This document shows positions 1 to 5,100 of a stretch of 7,714 nucleotides of DNA, one piece after another. Made by a program: the position numbers and the translations under genes. Source of the stretch: DASZCR01 sp035942915 (GTDB lineage Bacteria > Acidobacteriota > Blastocatellia > Pyrinomonadales > Pyrinomonadaceae); NCBI GenBank assembly GCA_035942915.1, contig DASZCR010000120.1:1-7714 (forward strand). The letters run 5' to 3'. Under the pieces are notes generated by a model. It was given only the letters and a program-made list of their open reading frames with translations, did not search any database and had not been told where the DNA came from. How positions within the stretch are numbered: the first letter of the stretch is position 1; every line of letters begins with the position of its first letter.

Positions 1-542
1 GAATCAAGAACGGCGATGCCGACGCCCGTGCCATCGACGGCGACGGTTCCTGAACCCTTCGTGGCGGGAAGCGTGCGGATGGTGTCTGCGCCTGTGGCCG
101 CCGAGAGGTGGCCGAGCATGACGACCGGACGGTCGGGAGAGATGGTTTCGACTTCGTCGGCGGCGGCCAACTGTGCGACCAATCCGGCGGGCACGTCGAG
201 CGCCATCGCGTTGAGCATGGAGAACTGTCTTTTGACGAGCACACGCGAGCGGCTGAGGAGCGTTAAGAGTTGGCGTGTCGCCGGGCGGTTCTGTTGCAGG
301 ATGATTTTGACTTGGCTGTTGCTGTTCGTGTTCCTGAGCAATGCCTTGAGGTCGCTCGAAATCTTGTCGGCGGCAGTCTTGCCCGGTGTGATGAACTGTT
401 CGGGCGGCGCGGGCGGCGGCGTTATGTCCTGCGCGAGCGTCGCGCCGGTCGTGCCGCTCAACAGGAGGCTCGACGCGAGTGCGGCGGTCAGCGCCAGTGA
501 GGCGAGCGATGTCCTTACTCGTAGACGTCTGTCTTGTCTCAT
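1..542 (-). CDS. Secreted subtilisin-like serine protease (peptidase S8), N-terminal part, truncated by the window edge
   Basis: The reading frame opens with ATG at 542-540 and stays open to position 1, giving 180 full codons. Residues 1-38 look like a Sec signal peptide: several arginines, then a hydrophobic stretch ending TGATLAQD, with likely cleavage after LA. Residues 39-55 are a Pro-rich linker. Residues about 56-145 (ADKISSDLKALL, VKIILQQ, FSMLNAMALDVPAGLVAQLAAADEVETISPDRPV) resemble the I9-type inhibitory propeptide of subtilases, which folds the enzyme and is then cut off. The last residues, GTGVGIAVLD, match the strand carrying the catalytic Asp of the S8 Asp-His-Ser triad. That Asp is residue 180 and the final full codon visible. 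The His and Ser lie outside the window, so activity cannot be judged. The ribosome site is weak (AGGGAGAG about 12 nt upstream, and AAAAGGGA touching the ATG), so the start is likely but not certain. Confidence rests on the signal peptide, propeptide and Asp motif occurring in the right order. Confidence 0.85.
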   Translation of the reverse strand, partial: MRQDRRLRVRTSLASLALTAALASSLLLSGTTGATLAQDITPPPAPPEQFITPGKTAADKISSDLKALLRNTNSNSQVKIILQQNRPATRQLLTLLSRSRVLVKRQFSMLNAMALDVPAGLVAQLAAADEVETISPDRPVVMLGHLSAATGADTIRTLPATKGSGTVAVDGTGVGIAVLD

Positions 543-898
543 TCCCTTTTCTATCTCTCCCTGACGTGTGGGGCGTGCTCGACCTTCAGCCTTTGGTGAT
601 TGACAACATTGGCCGCCGCGCTCTTTTCAACCGCCATGCCAAGCGACCTCCATGAACACGAAAAACGGCCTTTCAGCAAGCGCACAGAAGGCTCTCACGA
701 CGCATCACCGGACGGGCTTACGCCCTGATGCCTCAACGACTTAACGGCGCGTGCGGGAAAATCTGGAAATGATTTGCGTTGACGAGTAGAGAGCGCGGGT
801 GTGTGGCTGCGGAGTGGAGTGGTCGGATTGACGCGGTCGGTCAGGATGCACGGTGCGACCGAACGAGGTCGGTCAATTTCGTCGAGTGCGGCGAACGG

Positions 899-926
899 TT
901 GACGCCGAGCACGGAGGTGTCATACA
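899..926 (+). promoter_or_regulatory. Candidate sigma70-type promoter of mscL
   Basis: TTGACG at 899-904 matches five of six -35 consensus bases. Sixteen nt later comes CATACA (921-926), a weak -10. Transcription would start near 933 and give a leader of about 37 nt before the mscL ATG. The position is sensible but the -10 is poor, so this is only a candidate. Confidence 0.3.
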
Positions 927-957
927 AGCAGCAACGCTTTATGGATTCCGAGATTTC

Positions 958-963
958 AGGAGA
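958..963 (+). promoter_or_regulatory. Ribosome binding site that fixes the mscL start
   Basis: AGGAGA lies 6 nt before the ATG at 970. It selects this start over an in-frame ATG at 853, whose extra 39 residues bear no resemblance to MscL. Confidence 0.8.
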
Positions 964-969
964 CGCGGC

Positions 970-1425
970 ATGTTCAAAGAGTTCAGAGAGTTCATCGAGC
1001 GCGGCAACGTGATAGACCTCGCCGTCGCCGTCGCTATCGGCGCGGCCTTCGGTCGCATCGTGACGACGCTGGTCGAGGGCATCCTGATGCCGCCCATCGG
1101 GATGCTGCTCAATAAGGTTGACTTCACAGGTCTCTTCTACGTGCTCGACACGTCGAAGGGCATCCCGCTCTCGGTCGCCGAAGCGAAGGAGAAAGGCATC
1201 CCCGTCATCGCCTACGGCACGCTCTTGAACGACGTGGTCAACTTTCTCATCGTCGCCTTCTTCATCTTCCTCGTCGTGCGCGCCGTCAACCGGCTCAAGA
1301 GCAAGCTCGACATGGACTCGGCCGCTGCCACGCCGACGACGAAGGACTGCCCCTACTGTCTCTCGTCCATCCCGGTCAAGGCGCGACGCTGCGCCGAGTG
1401 CTGCATCGATTTACAGACCGCCTGA
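970..1425 (+). CDS. mscL: Large-conductance mechanosensitive channel MscL with a C-terminal zinc-ribbon-like tail
   Basis: This 151-residue inner-membrane protein forms a pore that opens under membrane tension and releases solutes during hypo-osmotic shock. The N-terminus is classic MscL: MFKEFREFIERGNVIDLAVAV is the amphipathic helix leading into the first membrane helix (about 15-45), with IGAAFGRIV and the LMPPIGMLL segment. Residues 51-80 are the periplasmic loop. The second membrane helix spans about 83-106 (LLNDVVNFLIVAFFIFLVV), followed by the basic NRLKSKL. The family normally ends in a cytoplasmic helix with a motif like LTEIRDLL. Here that is replaced by a linker (115-125) and a Cys-rich tail: CPYC (127-130) and CAECC (141-145), the pattern of a zinc ribbon. 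MscL homologs with such tails exist, as far as I recall, but the tail's role is unknown to me. The start is fixed by AGGAGA 6 nt upstream. The gene is monocistronic, convergent with the PfpI-type gene and followed by a hairpin. Confidence 0.95.
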   Translation: MFKEFREFIERGNVIDLAVAVAIGAAFGRIVTTLVEGILMPPIGMLLNKVDFTGLFYVLDTSKGIPLSVAEAKEKGIPVIAYGTLLNDVVNFLIVAFFIFLVVRAVNRLKSKLDMDSAAATPTTKDCPYCLSSIPVKARRCAECCIDLQTA

Positions 1426-1458
1426 CCCCTCCCTGTGCGCGACAACGCTGAAACAGAT

Positions 1459-1490
1459 GTCGGGGCGGAAGAGCTCTCCTCCGCCCCGAC
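1459..1490. terminator. Bidirectional hairpin terminator between convergent genes
   Basis: GTCGGGGCGGA (1459-1469) and TCCGCCCCGAC (1480-1490) are perfect reverse complements, forming an 11-bp GC-rich stem with a 10-nt loop. It lies 33 nt after the mscL stop and 54 nt after the stop of the minus-strand PfpI-type gene, so it can serve both. Neither side has a long T-run; the plus side continues GGATTTCG. Termination efficiency is therefore uncertain, although the position is typical. Confidence 0.65.
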
Positions 1491-1544
1491 GGATTTCGCG
1501 CGCCGAAGCGTTCGGGCGCGCACAGAGTTGCGTTCGCGAGGTTT

Positions 1545-2636
1545 TCAGGCGCTGACGGCCGCGCCGGTTGTCGGCGTCGCAGTCTTGTTGTCGCCCGTCG
1601 CCGTGCGCGCCAGCAGCAGGTCTGCAACGCGCTGCTCGTGCTTGGCAAGGTCTATCTCGACGCGGTCGAAGACGGCGCAGGTCGCCGGGTCTGTGTACTT
1701 GATGCTGAGGTTGAAGGCATCGACGACGCCCGTCTGCAAGTCTCCGAGCGCGCGTTGCAGAAGCGCCGTGTCGTTGCTCGATTGCAGCCAACTCTTGAGC
1801 GTCGCCCACGCGCCGCTGCCCGTCTCCTGAATGCCCTCCTTGCCGCCGAGCGCGGCGAGTCGCATCTCAAGAATTTCGAGATGTTCGAGTTTGCTGGCGC
1901 GAATCTCCTCAAAGAGCGCCTTCACCTGCGCGTCGGTCGCCTTCTCGGCATACTTCTCAAAGGCCGACAGCGCGTAACGCTCGCCGCGTATGGCCGTGTT
2001 GAGACCGTCGATAATCTCGTCTCTGGTCGAGCCGCCCCACTCTTCGGCCAGACGCCACCACTCGGCCGTCGCGTCTTGCTCGTCCGGCAGCGTCGTTCCC
2101 TTGACGCTCAGGCCGAGATGACGCAGGACGGCCGTCGTGAAGACGGGCAGGTCGCCGGGGCGACGCGACGTGATGAGATTGCCGTCATGGACGACGGTGG
2201 CATCCTCGAACTGCGCGCCCGCGTTCTGCATGTCCTTGCGGATGGCGCGAAAGCCGGTTGCGCGTTTGCCGCGCAGCAGGTCGGCCTCGATGAGAACTTG
2301 CGGGCCGTGACAGACGGCGGCCAAGAGTTTGCCCTGCCCGAACGCTTCCTGCACGAAGCGGACGGTCTTCATGTTGGTACGCATGCGGTCGGGAGCCATC
2401 CCGCCGGGAATGACAACGGCGTCGAAGTCTGCGGGGCGCGCGTCGGTCGTCGTCGCGTCGGCCTCGATGGCGACGATTCCCTGCTTGCCCATGTACTTCT
2501 CGTTGACGCGCGAGCCGAGCACCGTGACCTCCGCGCCGGCCGCGCCGAGCGCCTTGTACGGAATCTGAAACTCCGAGTCTTCGACCATGTTTTCGATGAG
2601 GATGGCGACCCTCTTGGTCTGGCTCTTCTCAGTCAT
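1545..2636 (-). CDS. DJ-1/PfpI-family protein fused to a C-terminal ferritin-like (DUF2383-type) domain
   Basis: The product is 363 residues, about twice the usual PfpI/YhbO length of 165-190. Residues 8-176 are a class I glutamine-amidotransferase-like fold of the DJ-1/PfpI family. Visible motifs are VAILIENMVEDSEFQIP (with E22 aligning to the conserved acid of DJ-1), VVIPGGMAPDRMR, and the nucleophile elbow AAVCHGPQ with Cys109-His110. Family members have been reported as proteases, glyoxalase III or protein/nucleotide deglycases, so the exact reaction is open. After a linker, residues about 202-345 form helices resembling a ferritin-like four-helix bundle: STRDEIIDGLNTAIRGERYALSAFEKY, a helix with KLEHLEILEMRL, then ALLQRALGDLQTGVVDAFNLSIKY and DLAKHEQRVADLLL. 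Glu/His at 219, 251-252 and 333-334 could bind metal, which is inferred and not shown. The last 18 residues are a Thr/Ala-rich tail. No signal peptide is present, so the protein is probably cytoplasmic. The start has GGGAGGAG 10 nt upstream. Confidence 0.88.
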   Translation of the reverse strand: MTEKSQTKRVAILIENMVEDSEFQIPYKALGAAGAEVTVLGSRVNEKYMGKQGIVAIEADATTTDARPADFDAVVIPGGMAPDRMRTNMKTVRFVQEAFGQGKLLAAVCHGPQVLIEADLLRGKRATGFRAIRKDMQNAGAQFEDATVVHDGNLITSRRPGDLPVFTTAVLRHLGLSVKGTTLPDEQDATAEWWRLAEEWGGSTRDEIIDGLNTAIRGERYALSAFEKYAEKATDAQVKALFEEIRASKLEHLEILEMRLAALGGKEGIQETGSGAWATLKSWLQSSNDTALLQRALGDLQTGVVDAFNLSIKYTDPATCAVFDRVEIDLAKHEQRVADLLLARTATGDNKTATPTTGAAVSA

Positions 2637-2646
2637 AACAGTTCAA

Positions 2647-2654
2647 CTCCTCCC
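2647..2654 (-). promoter_or_regulatory. Ribosome binding site of the PfpI-ferritin gene
   Basis: On the minus strand GGGAGGAG precedes the ATG at 2636 by 10 nt. The match is strong though slightly distant, and it supports that start. The upstream gap to 2865 is 229 nt and contains no convincing gene or -35/-10 pair, so the promoter was not identified. Confidence 0.65.
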
Positions 2655-2790
2655 AAATCGCTGGTTGAGGACGAGCCTCGTCGGCCGTCGCTCATGAGCC
2701 TTGCGTGTCAGTGATGTTCAGGGAGAAAGGGGCAACTCGTATGCCGTTGGAGAGGTGTCGGAAAACGCGGACGCGACGCGAAAATCGCTC

Positions 2791-2810
2791 ACAAACCCGT
2801 ACAGAACGGG
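2791..2810 (-). terminator. Weak candidate terminator after the lexA-linked secreted protein gene
   Basis: Read on the minus strand, CCCGT (2810-2806), a 5-nt loop and ACGGG (2800-2796) form a short stem followed by TTTGT (2795-2791). It begins 55 nt after the stop of the secreted-protein gene. The stem is only 5 bp and the T-run is interrupted, so it is a possibility only. Confidence 0.3.
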
Positions 2811-2865
2811 GCGCGCGGCTGTTCGCTTACGTTACTGAGGAGAGCAGGAGAGGGATTTTCAGGCT

Positions 2866-3444
2866 TTAAGACTGCGGCGGAGGAATGTGCCTCCAAGAGA
2901 TGGTGCAACTCTCGCCCTGCGAGAGCGCCTCGACGCGAAACAGCACGTAGAAGTCTGAGTCTTCGTCTTTGACGCGAACGAGATAGATATGGCCGACGAT
3001 GATTTTGGCGAAAATGCGCGTCGTCTGCTCCCACGCCTTTAACTTCCCGCCCGAAGAATCAATCACCACCTTGCGCCGCTCACCCTTCGCCACTTCGGGC
3101 AGAGGCTCAAGCGCCGGTATCTCGAAGGAGTCGCCCCACTCGAATTTTCCCAAGTCTCGAATCACGCTGCGGTGCGCCTCGCTTGTCTGCACCTTGAAGT
3201 AATCTTCGCCGCCGATACTCAAGAGGCCGTATCCCACGTCCCAGTTCGTAGCGGCGACCTCTCCGGCGTCACCACGCAGCCCCAACTCGAAGCTGAAAGA
3301 TGCGCGCCGATAGTTGAATTTGCCTGTCGCCTTGTCACGTGGCGCGTAGAGGACGACGGTCTGGCCTGTCTGCGCACGCACGACGAGCGCATACACGGCG
3401 CAGAGGAAGAGAATTGATAAGAGAAGAGGCGATTTCCGTCTCAT
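2866..3444 (-). CDS. Secreted protein of unknown function, second gene of the lexA transcription unit
   Basis: I do not recognise the family. The product is 192 residues. Residues 1-24 (MRRKSPLLLSILFLCAVYALVVRA) are a good Sec signal peptide with likely cleavage before QTGQTV. There is no lipobox and no further membrane segment, so it should be periplasmic or secreted. The mature part is rich in predicted beta strands (TVVLYAPRD, ASFSFELGL, GYGLLSIGGEDYFKV, KVVIDSSGGKLKAW, IIVGHIYLVRVKDEDSDFYVLFRVEAL, CTISWRHI), suggesting a small beta-sandwich or barrel. The stretch GHIYLVRVKDEDSDFYVLFRV resembles a pattern common in small exported proteins of unknown function. One cysteine (Cys180) remains in the mature chain. 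The start at 3444 has CAGGAG 9 nt upstream. An in-frame start at 3717 would add 91 residues that are antisense-frame translation of lexA and can be dismissed. It lies 34 nt after lexA on the same strand, so co-transcription is likely. Confidence 0.75.
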   Translation of the reverse strand: MRRKSPLLLSILFLCAVYALVVRAQTGQTVVLYAPRDKATGKFNYRRASFSFELGLRGDAGEVAATNWDVGYGLLSIGGEDYFKVQTSEAHRSVIRDLGKFEWGDSFEIPALEPLPEVAKGERRKVVIDSSGGKLKAWEQTTRIFAKIIVGHIYLVRVKDEDSDFYVLFRVEALSQGESCTISWRHIPPPQS

Positions 3445-3453
3445 GCTTGAACG

Positions 3454-3459
3454 CTCCTG
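3454..3459 (-). promoter_or_regulatory. Ribosome binding site that fixes the start of the secreted-protein gene
   Basis: CAGGAG on the minus strand lies 9 nt before the ATG at 3444, inside the 34-nt gap after lexA. It supports this start over the longer frame that would overlap lexA. Confidence 0.7.
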
Positions 3460-3478
3460 CCGCGCCGGATGAGACGGC

Positions 3479-4105
3479 TCAGGCGGCCGGGCGCAGCAGT
3501 CCGCGAAAGATGCCCTGGACGGCGACCTGCGAAGCGTGCAGGCGGATGGGCGCGAGATTGGAGTTGGCGGGACGGAGTTCGACTTCGTGGCCGATGCGGT
3601 GCAGGCGCTTGAGCGTGGCGCGGCTGCCTTCGACGAGGGCGACAACAATCTCTCCGTCGCGCGCCTCGGTGCGGTTTTCGATGAGCGCGATGTCGCCGTC
3701 GCAGATGTGCTCGTCAATCATCGAGTCGCCGCTGACGCGCAGAGCATAGACGCGGTTCGGGCGCGTGCGACCCAAGAGGAAGCGCGGGACGCTGATGGTC
3801 TCGCGGTCTTCGACCGTGTCGAGCGGAGCGCCGGCCGCGATGCGACCGAGAAGCGGAACTTCGCAGAGCGCGTCGAGGTCTACTTCTTCGGGCGGGATGC
3901 TGAGGCCGAAGGCTCCGTCGGCGCGACGGCGCGCGAGCAAGCCCTGACGTTCGAGCGCCTCGATGTGTTTGGCGATGGTGGCCTTCGAGGAGACGCGCAG
4001 GTGACGCGCAATCTGCGCGTAGGATGGCTCGTAGCCGTGCCGTTCGATGAAACGCTGGATGTATTCGAGCACTTCCTTCTGGCGCTGCGTGCGTGTCTGC
4101 TGCAT
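3479..4105 (-). CDS. lexA: LexA repressor, SOS-response regulator
   Basis: LexA represses DNA-repair genes and cleaves itself when RecA filaments form on damaged DNA. With the ATG at 4105 the protein has 208 residues, close to the usual 200-215. Residues 1-68 are the winged helix-turn-helix domain: QRQKEVLEYIQRFIERHGYEPSYAQIARHLRVSSKATIAKHIEALERQGLL, with the recognition helix around 38-51. The cleavage site is Ala91-Gly92 in RIAAGAP. The catalytic dyad is Ser128 (VSGDSMID) and Lys166 (RATLKRLHR), at distances matching E. coli LexA (Ser119, Lys156). All residues needed for self-cleavage are therefore present. A longer frame starting with TTG at 4123 adds six residues, but that TTG overlaps the ribosome site, so the ATG is preferred. 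The recognition helix differs from the E. coli protein, so the operator is probably not the CTGT-N8-ACAG box. A promoter and candidate operator lie upstream, and a secreted-protein gene follows. Confidence 0.97.
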   Translation of the reverse strand: MQQTRTQRQKEVLEYIQRFIERHGYEPSYAQIARHLRVSSKATIAKHIEALERQGLLARRRADGAFGLSIPPEEVDLDALCEVPLLGRIAAGAPLDTVEDRETISVPRFLLGRTRPNRVYALRVSGDSMIDEHICDGDIALIENRTEARDGEIVVALVEGSRATLKRLHRIGHEVELRPANSNLAPIRLHASQVAVQGIFRGLLRPAA

Positions 4106-4111
4106 GGAGTT

Positions 4112-4117
4112 CTCCTG
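4112..4117 (-). promoter_or_regulatory. Ribosome binding site that decides the lexA start
   Basis: CAGGAG on the minus strand lies 6 nt before the ATG at 4105, an ideal distance. An upstream in-frame TTG at 4123 would place this site inside the coding sequence and has no comparable site of its own. Confidence 0.8.
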
Positions 4118-4136
4118 TCCCAACAGTGGCCGGGCT

Positions 4137-4149
4137 GAACGGCGCGTTC
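4137..4149. promoter_or_regulatory. Candidate LexA operator in the lexA leader
   Basis: GAACG-GCG-CGTTC is a 13-bp inverted repeat with 5-bp arms. It lies about 17-29 nt downstream of the predicted lexA transcription start, where autorepression is expected. The arms resemble the GAAC/GTTC half-sites of Gram-positive LexA boxes (CGAAC-N4-GTTCG), but the spacing differs by one base. A second palindrome, AAACGTTT, is adjacent at 4153-4160. That this is the operator is an inference. Confidence 0.45.
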
Positions 4150-4172
4150 GCTAAACGTTTGGGGCTGTGCGG

Positions 4173-4202
4173 ATTTTAGAGGCGGGCTTACGCAAGCGTC
4201 AA
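4173..4202 (-). promoter_or_regulatory. Sigma70-type promoter of lexA
   Basis: On the minus strand TTGACG (4202-4197) is followed after 18 nt by TAAAAT (4178-4173). Each hexamer matches five of six consensus bases. Transcription would start near 4166, leaving a leader of about 60 nt that contains the candidate operator. This is the best promoter seen in the window and implies that lexA and the gene after it form their own unit, separate from the four-gene array upstream. Confidence 0.65.
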
Positions 4203-4210
4203 GCAATTGT

Positions 4211-4289
4211 TAAAGGATGAGGGCTGCGGGCGGAGGAATGAGACAAAAGCAGATGCTTTTCTGCTTCATCCCTCCGCCCTCATCCTTTA
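4211..4289 (-). terminator. Long imperfect palindrome, probable terminator of the four-gene array or an intergenic repeat element
   Basis: The outer arms TAAAGGATGAGGGC (4211-4224) and its exact complement (4276-4289) form a 14-bp stem. After a 7-nt insertion on the left arm (TGCGGGC), pairing resumes with GGAGG(A)ATGA at 4232-4241 against 4266-4275, broken by one mismatch. At the tip AAGCAGA (4248-4254 side) can pair with TCTGCTT (4260-4266 side). The right arm contains the stop codon of the SYLF gene (4287-4289), so on the minus strand the hairpin begins at that stop. TTTAACAATT follows it, a poor T-run. It is much longer than a typical intrinsic terminator, so it could also be a mobile palindromic repeat inserted at the gene end. 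Confidence 0.6.
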
Positions 4290-5075
4290 TTTAATCGAGT
4301 AGCGTGCGAGCGTGTTGGGGAAGGCGATGATGCCGGAGAGCACCTCGGCCATGTTGACCTTCTGCGTGCCGGTCAGGAGGTCTCTGGCCTTGAGGCCGTA
4401 GACCGCTTCGTTGAGGTTGTTGTCCGGGTTAATGACCGCGCCTTTGAGTTCGAGTCCGGCGAAGAGTCCTTTGCTGCGCGAGTAGGAGAGAATGCCTGCG
4501 TCGAGCGTCAGGTTGGTGGTGGCCGAGGCGGAGCGGCCGACGGGGCCTGCCGCCGCGCTGGCTTCGCCGCCCATCTCGAACTTGTCTTCCAACAGTCCCT
4601 TTAAAGCGTCCTCGTTCATGAACAGCAGGACGAGGTCGATTTTGGCCGCACCGATTTGCGGCCCGATGCTTGCCCCGCCCATCTTGAAGTAGGCGGGCGC
4701 GCTCCAACCGCCCGTCACGCGACGGCTGATGACACCGCTGCCGCCGCGTCCGCCGACGAGCAGGCCAGCCTTCAAGACGCCGGGAAAGACGGCGACCGCT
4801 TCGGCCTTGTCCAACAACTCCTTCGGCACGGAATGGTCGGGCGCGGCCATAATCTGTTCAAAGACGCGCGCGGCGTCTGTGGCCTTCTTCTGCGCGTCCT
4901 TCTGCTGCTTGGCCGAGGGCGCACGTGACGCTGTCGTCACCTTGCGCGGACGCTCGTTCGTCTGCCCTTCGTCCTGTGCAACGACCGAGACGACGAACGC
5001 GGCGACGAGCAGGGCGCAGAGTGTGACGCGGGGGAGCGACGGGCGAAACTGTTTTCCTTTGAAAGAAAGCTTCAT
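4287..5075 (-). CDS. Exported SYLF-domain protein (first of two tandem paralogs by position, last gene of the array)
   Basis: The product is 262 residues. Residues 1-33 form a signal peptide (SLPRVTLCALLVAAFVVSVVA-QD). A charged Lys/Gln-rich linker (35-65) follows, then the SYLF (DUF500/Ysc84) domain at about 66-250. Characteristic segments are AEAVAVFPGVLKAGLLVGGRGGSGVISRR, GWSAPAYFKMGGASIGPQIGA, LVLLFMNEDALKGLLEDKFEMGGEASAAAGPVGR and ILSYSRSKGLFAGLELKGAVI. SYLF domains bind lipids in characterised eukaryotic and a few bacterial members; bacterial exported versions are mostly uncharacterised. The start at 5075 has AGGAG about 12 nt upstream. A longer in-frame start at 5378 would run through the neighbouring gene and lacks a signal peptide at its N-terminus. 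It lies 25 nt after the second SYLF gene, which it closely resembles, pointing to tandem duplication. Its stop codon is part of the long palindrome. Confidence 0.9.
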   Translation of the reverse strand: MKLSFKGKQFRPSLPRVTLCALLVAAFVVSVVAQDEGQTNERPRKVTTASRAPSAKQQKDAQKKATDAARVFEQIMAAPDHSVPKELLDKAEAVAVFPGVLKAGLLVGGRGGSGVISRRVTGGWSAPAYFKMGGASIGPQIGAAKIDLVLLFMNEDALKGLLEDKFEMGGEASAAAGPVGRSASATTNLTLDAGILSYSRSKGLFAGLELKGAVINPDNNLNEAVYGLKARDLLTGTQKVNMAEVLSGIIAFPNTLARYSIK

Positions 5076-5100
5076 CAATTTTCTTCTCCTCGCTGACTTG

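Larger units (their letters stand above)
543..969. other. Divergent intergenic region between the S8 protease and mscL
   Basis: This 427-nt stretch holds no convincing gene; reading frames crossing it are short or are upstream extensions of mscL. It should contain the promoters of both flanking genes. On the plus strand TTGACG occurs three times (779-784, 828-833, 899-904), but only the last has even a weak -10 match at the right distance. The 9-mer GGTCGGTCA occurs at 835-843 and 867-875. A small inverted repeat, CGACC-N6-GGTCG, lies at 856-871. No clear -35/-10 pair was found on the minus strand for the protease. Confidence 0.6.

Noticed and set aside
16..564. Plus-strand frame of 182 codons at the left edge
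   Set aside because: It is the complement of the protease N-terminus. The minus frame has a signal peptide, a propeptide-like region and the catalytic Asp motif.
600..628. TTGACA at 600-605 as a plus-strand promoter
   Set aside because: At 17-nt spacing the next hexamer is CTTTTC, not a -10, and no gene begins within 300 nt.
714..726. GGGC-TTAC-GCCC hairpin in the intergenic region as a terminator
   Set aside because: The stem is only 4 bp, has no T-run and follows no gene end.
853..1425. Longer mscL reading frame starting at 853
   Set aside because: The extra 39 residues are Arg-rich and unlike MscL, and the ATG at 970 has an ideal ribosome site and the standard MscL N-terminus.
1638..2714. 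Long plus-strand open frame (358 codons) antisense to the PfpI-ferritin gene
   Set aside because: It mirrors the opposite gene's codon pattern in GC-rich DNA, is Arg/Ala/Val/Leu-heavy with no recognisable domain, and the minus-strand frame carries clear DJ-1/PfpI motifs.
2866..3717. 283-residue version of the secreted protein overlapping lexA
   Set aside because: The first 91 residues are out-of-frame lexA sequence. The internal ATG at 3444 starts a clean signal peptide with its own ribosome site.
4115..4126. CTGT-N4-ACAG palindrome just upstream of lexA as an E. coli-type SOS box
   Set aside because: The E. coli box needs N8 between the half-sites. This one has N4 and overlaps the ribosome site.
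3536..4138. Plus-strand open frame of 200 codons antisense to lexA
   Set aside because: No motif or signal is visible, and the minus strand encodes a complete LexA with all catalytic residues.
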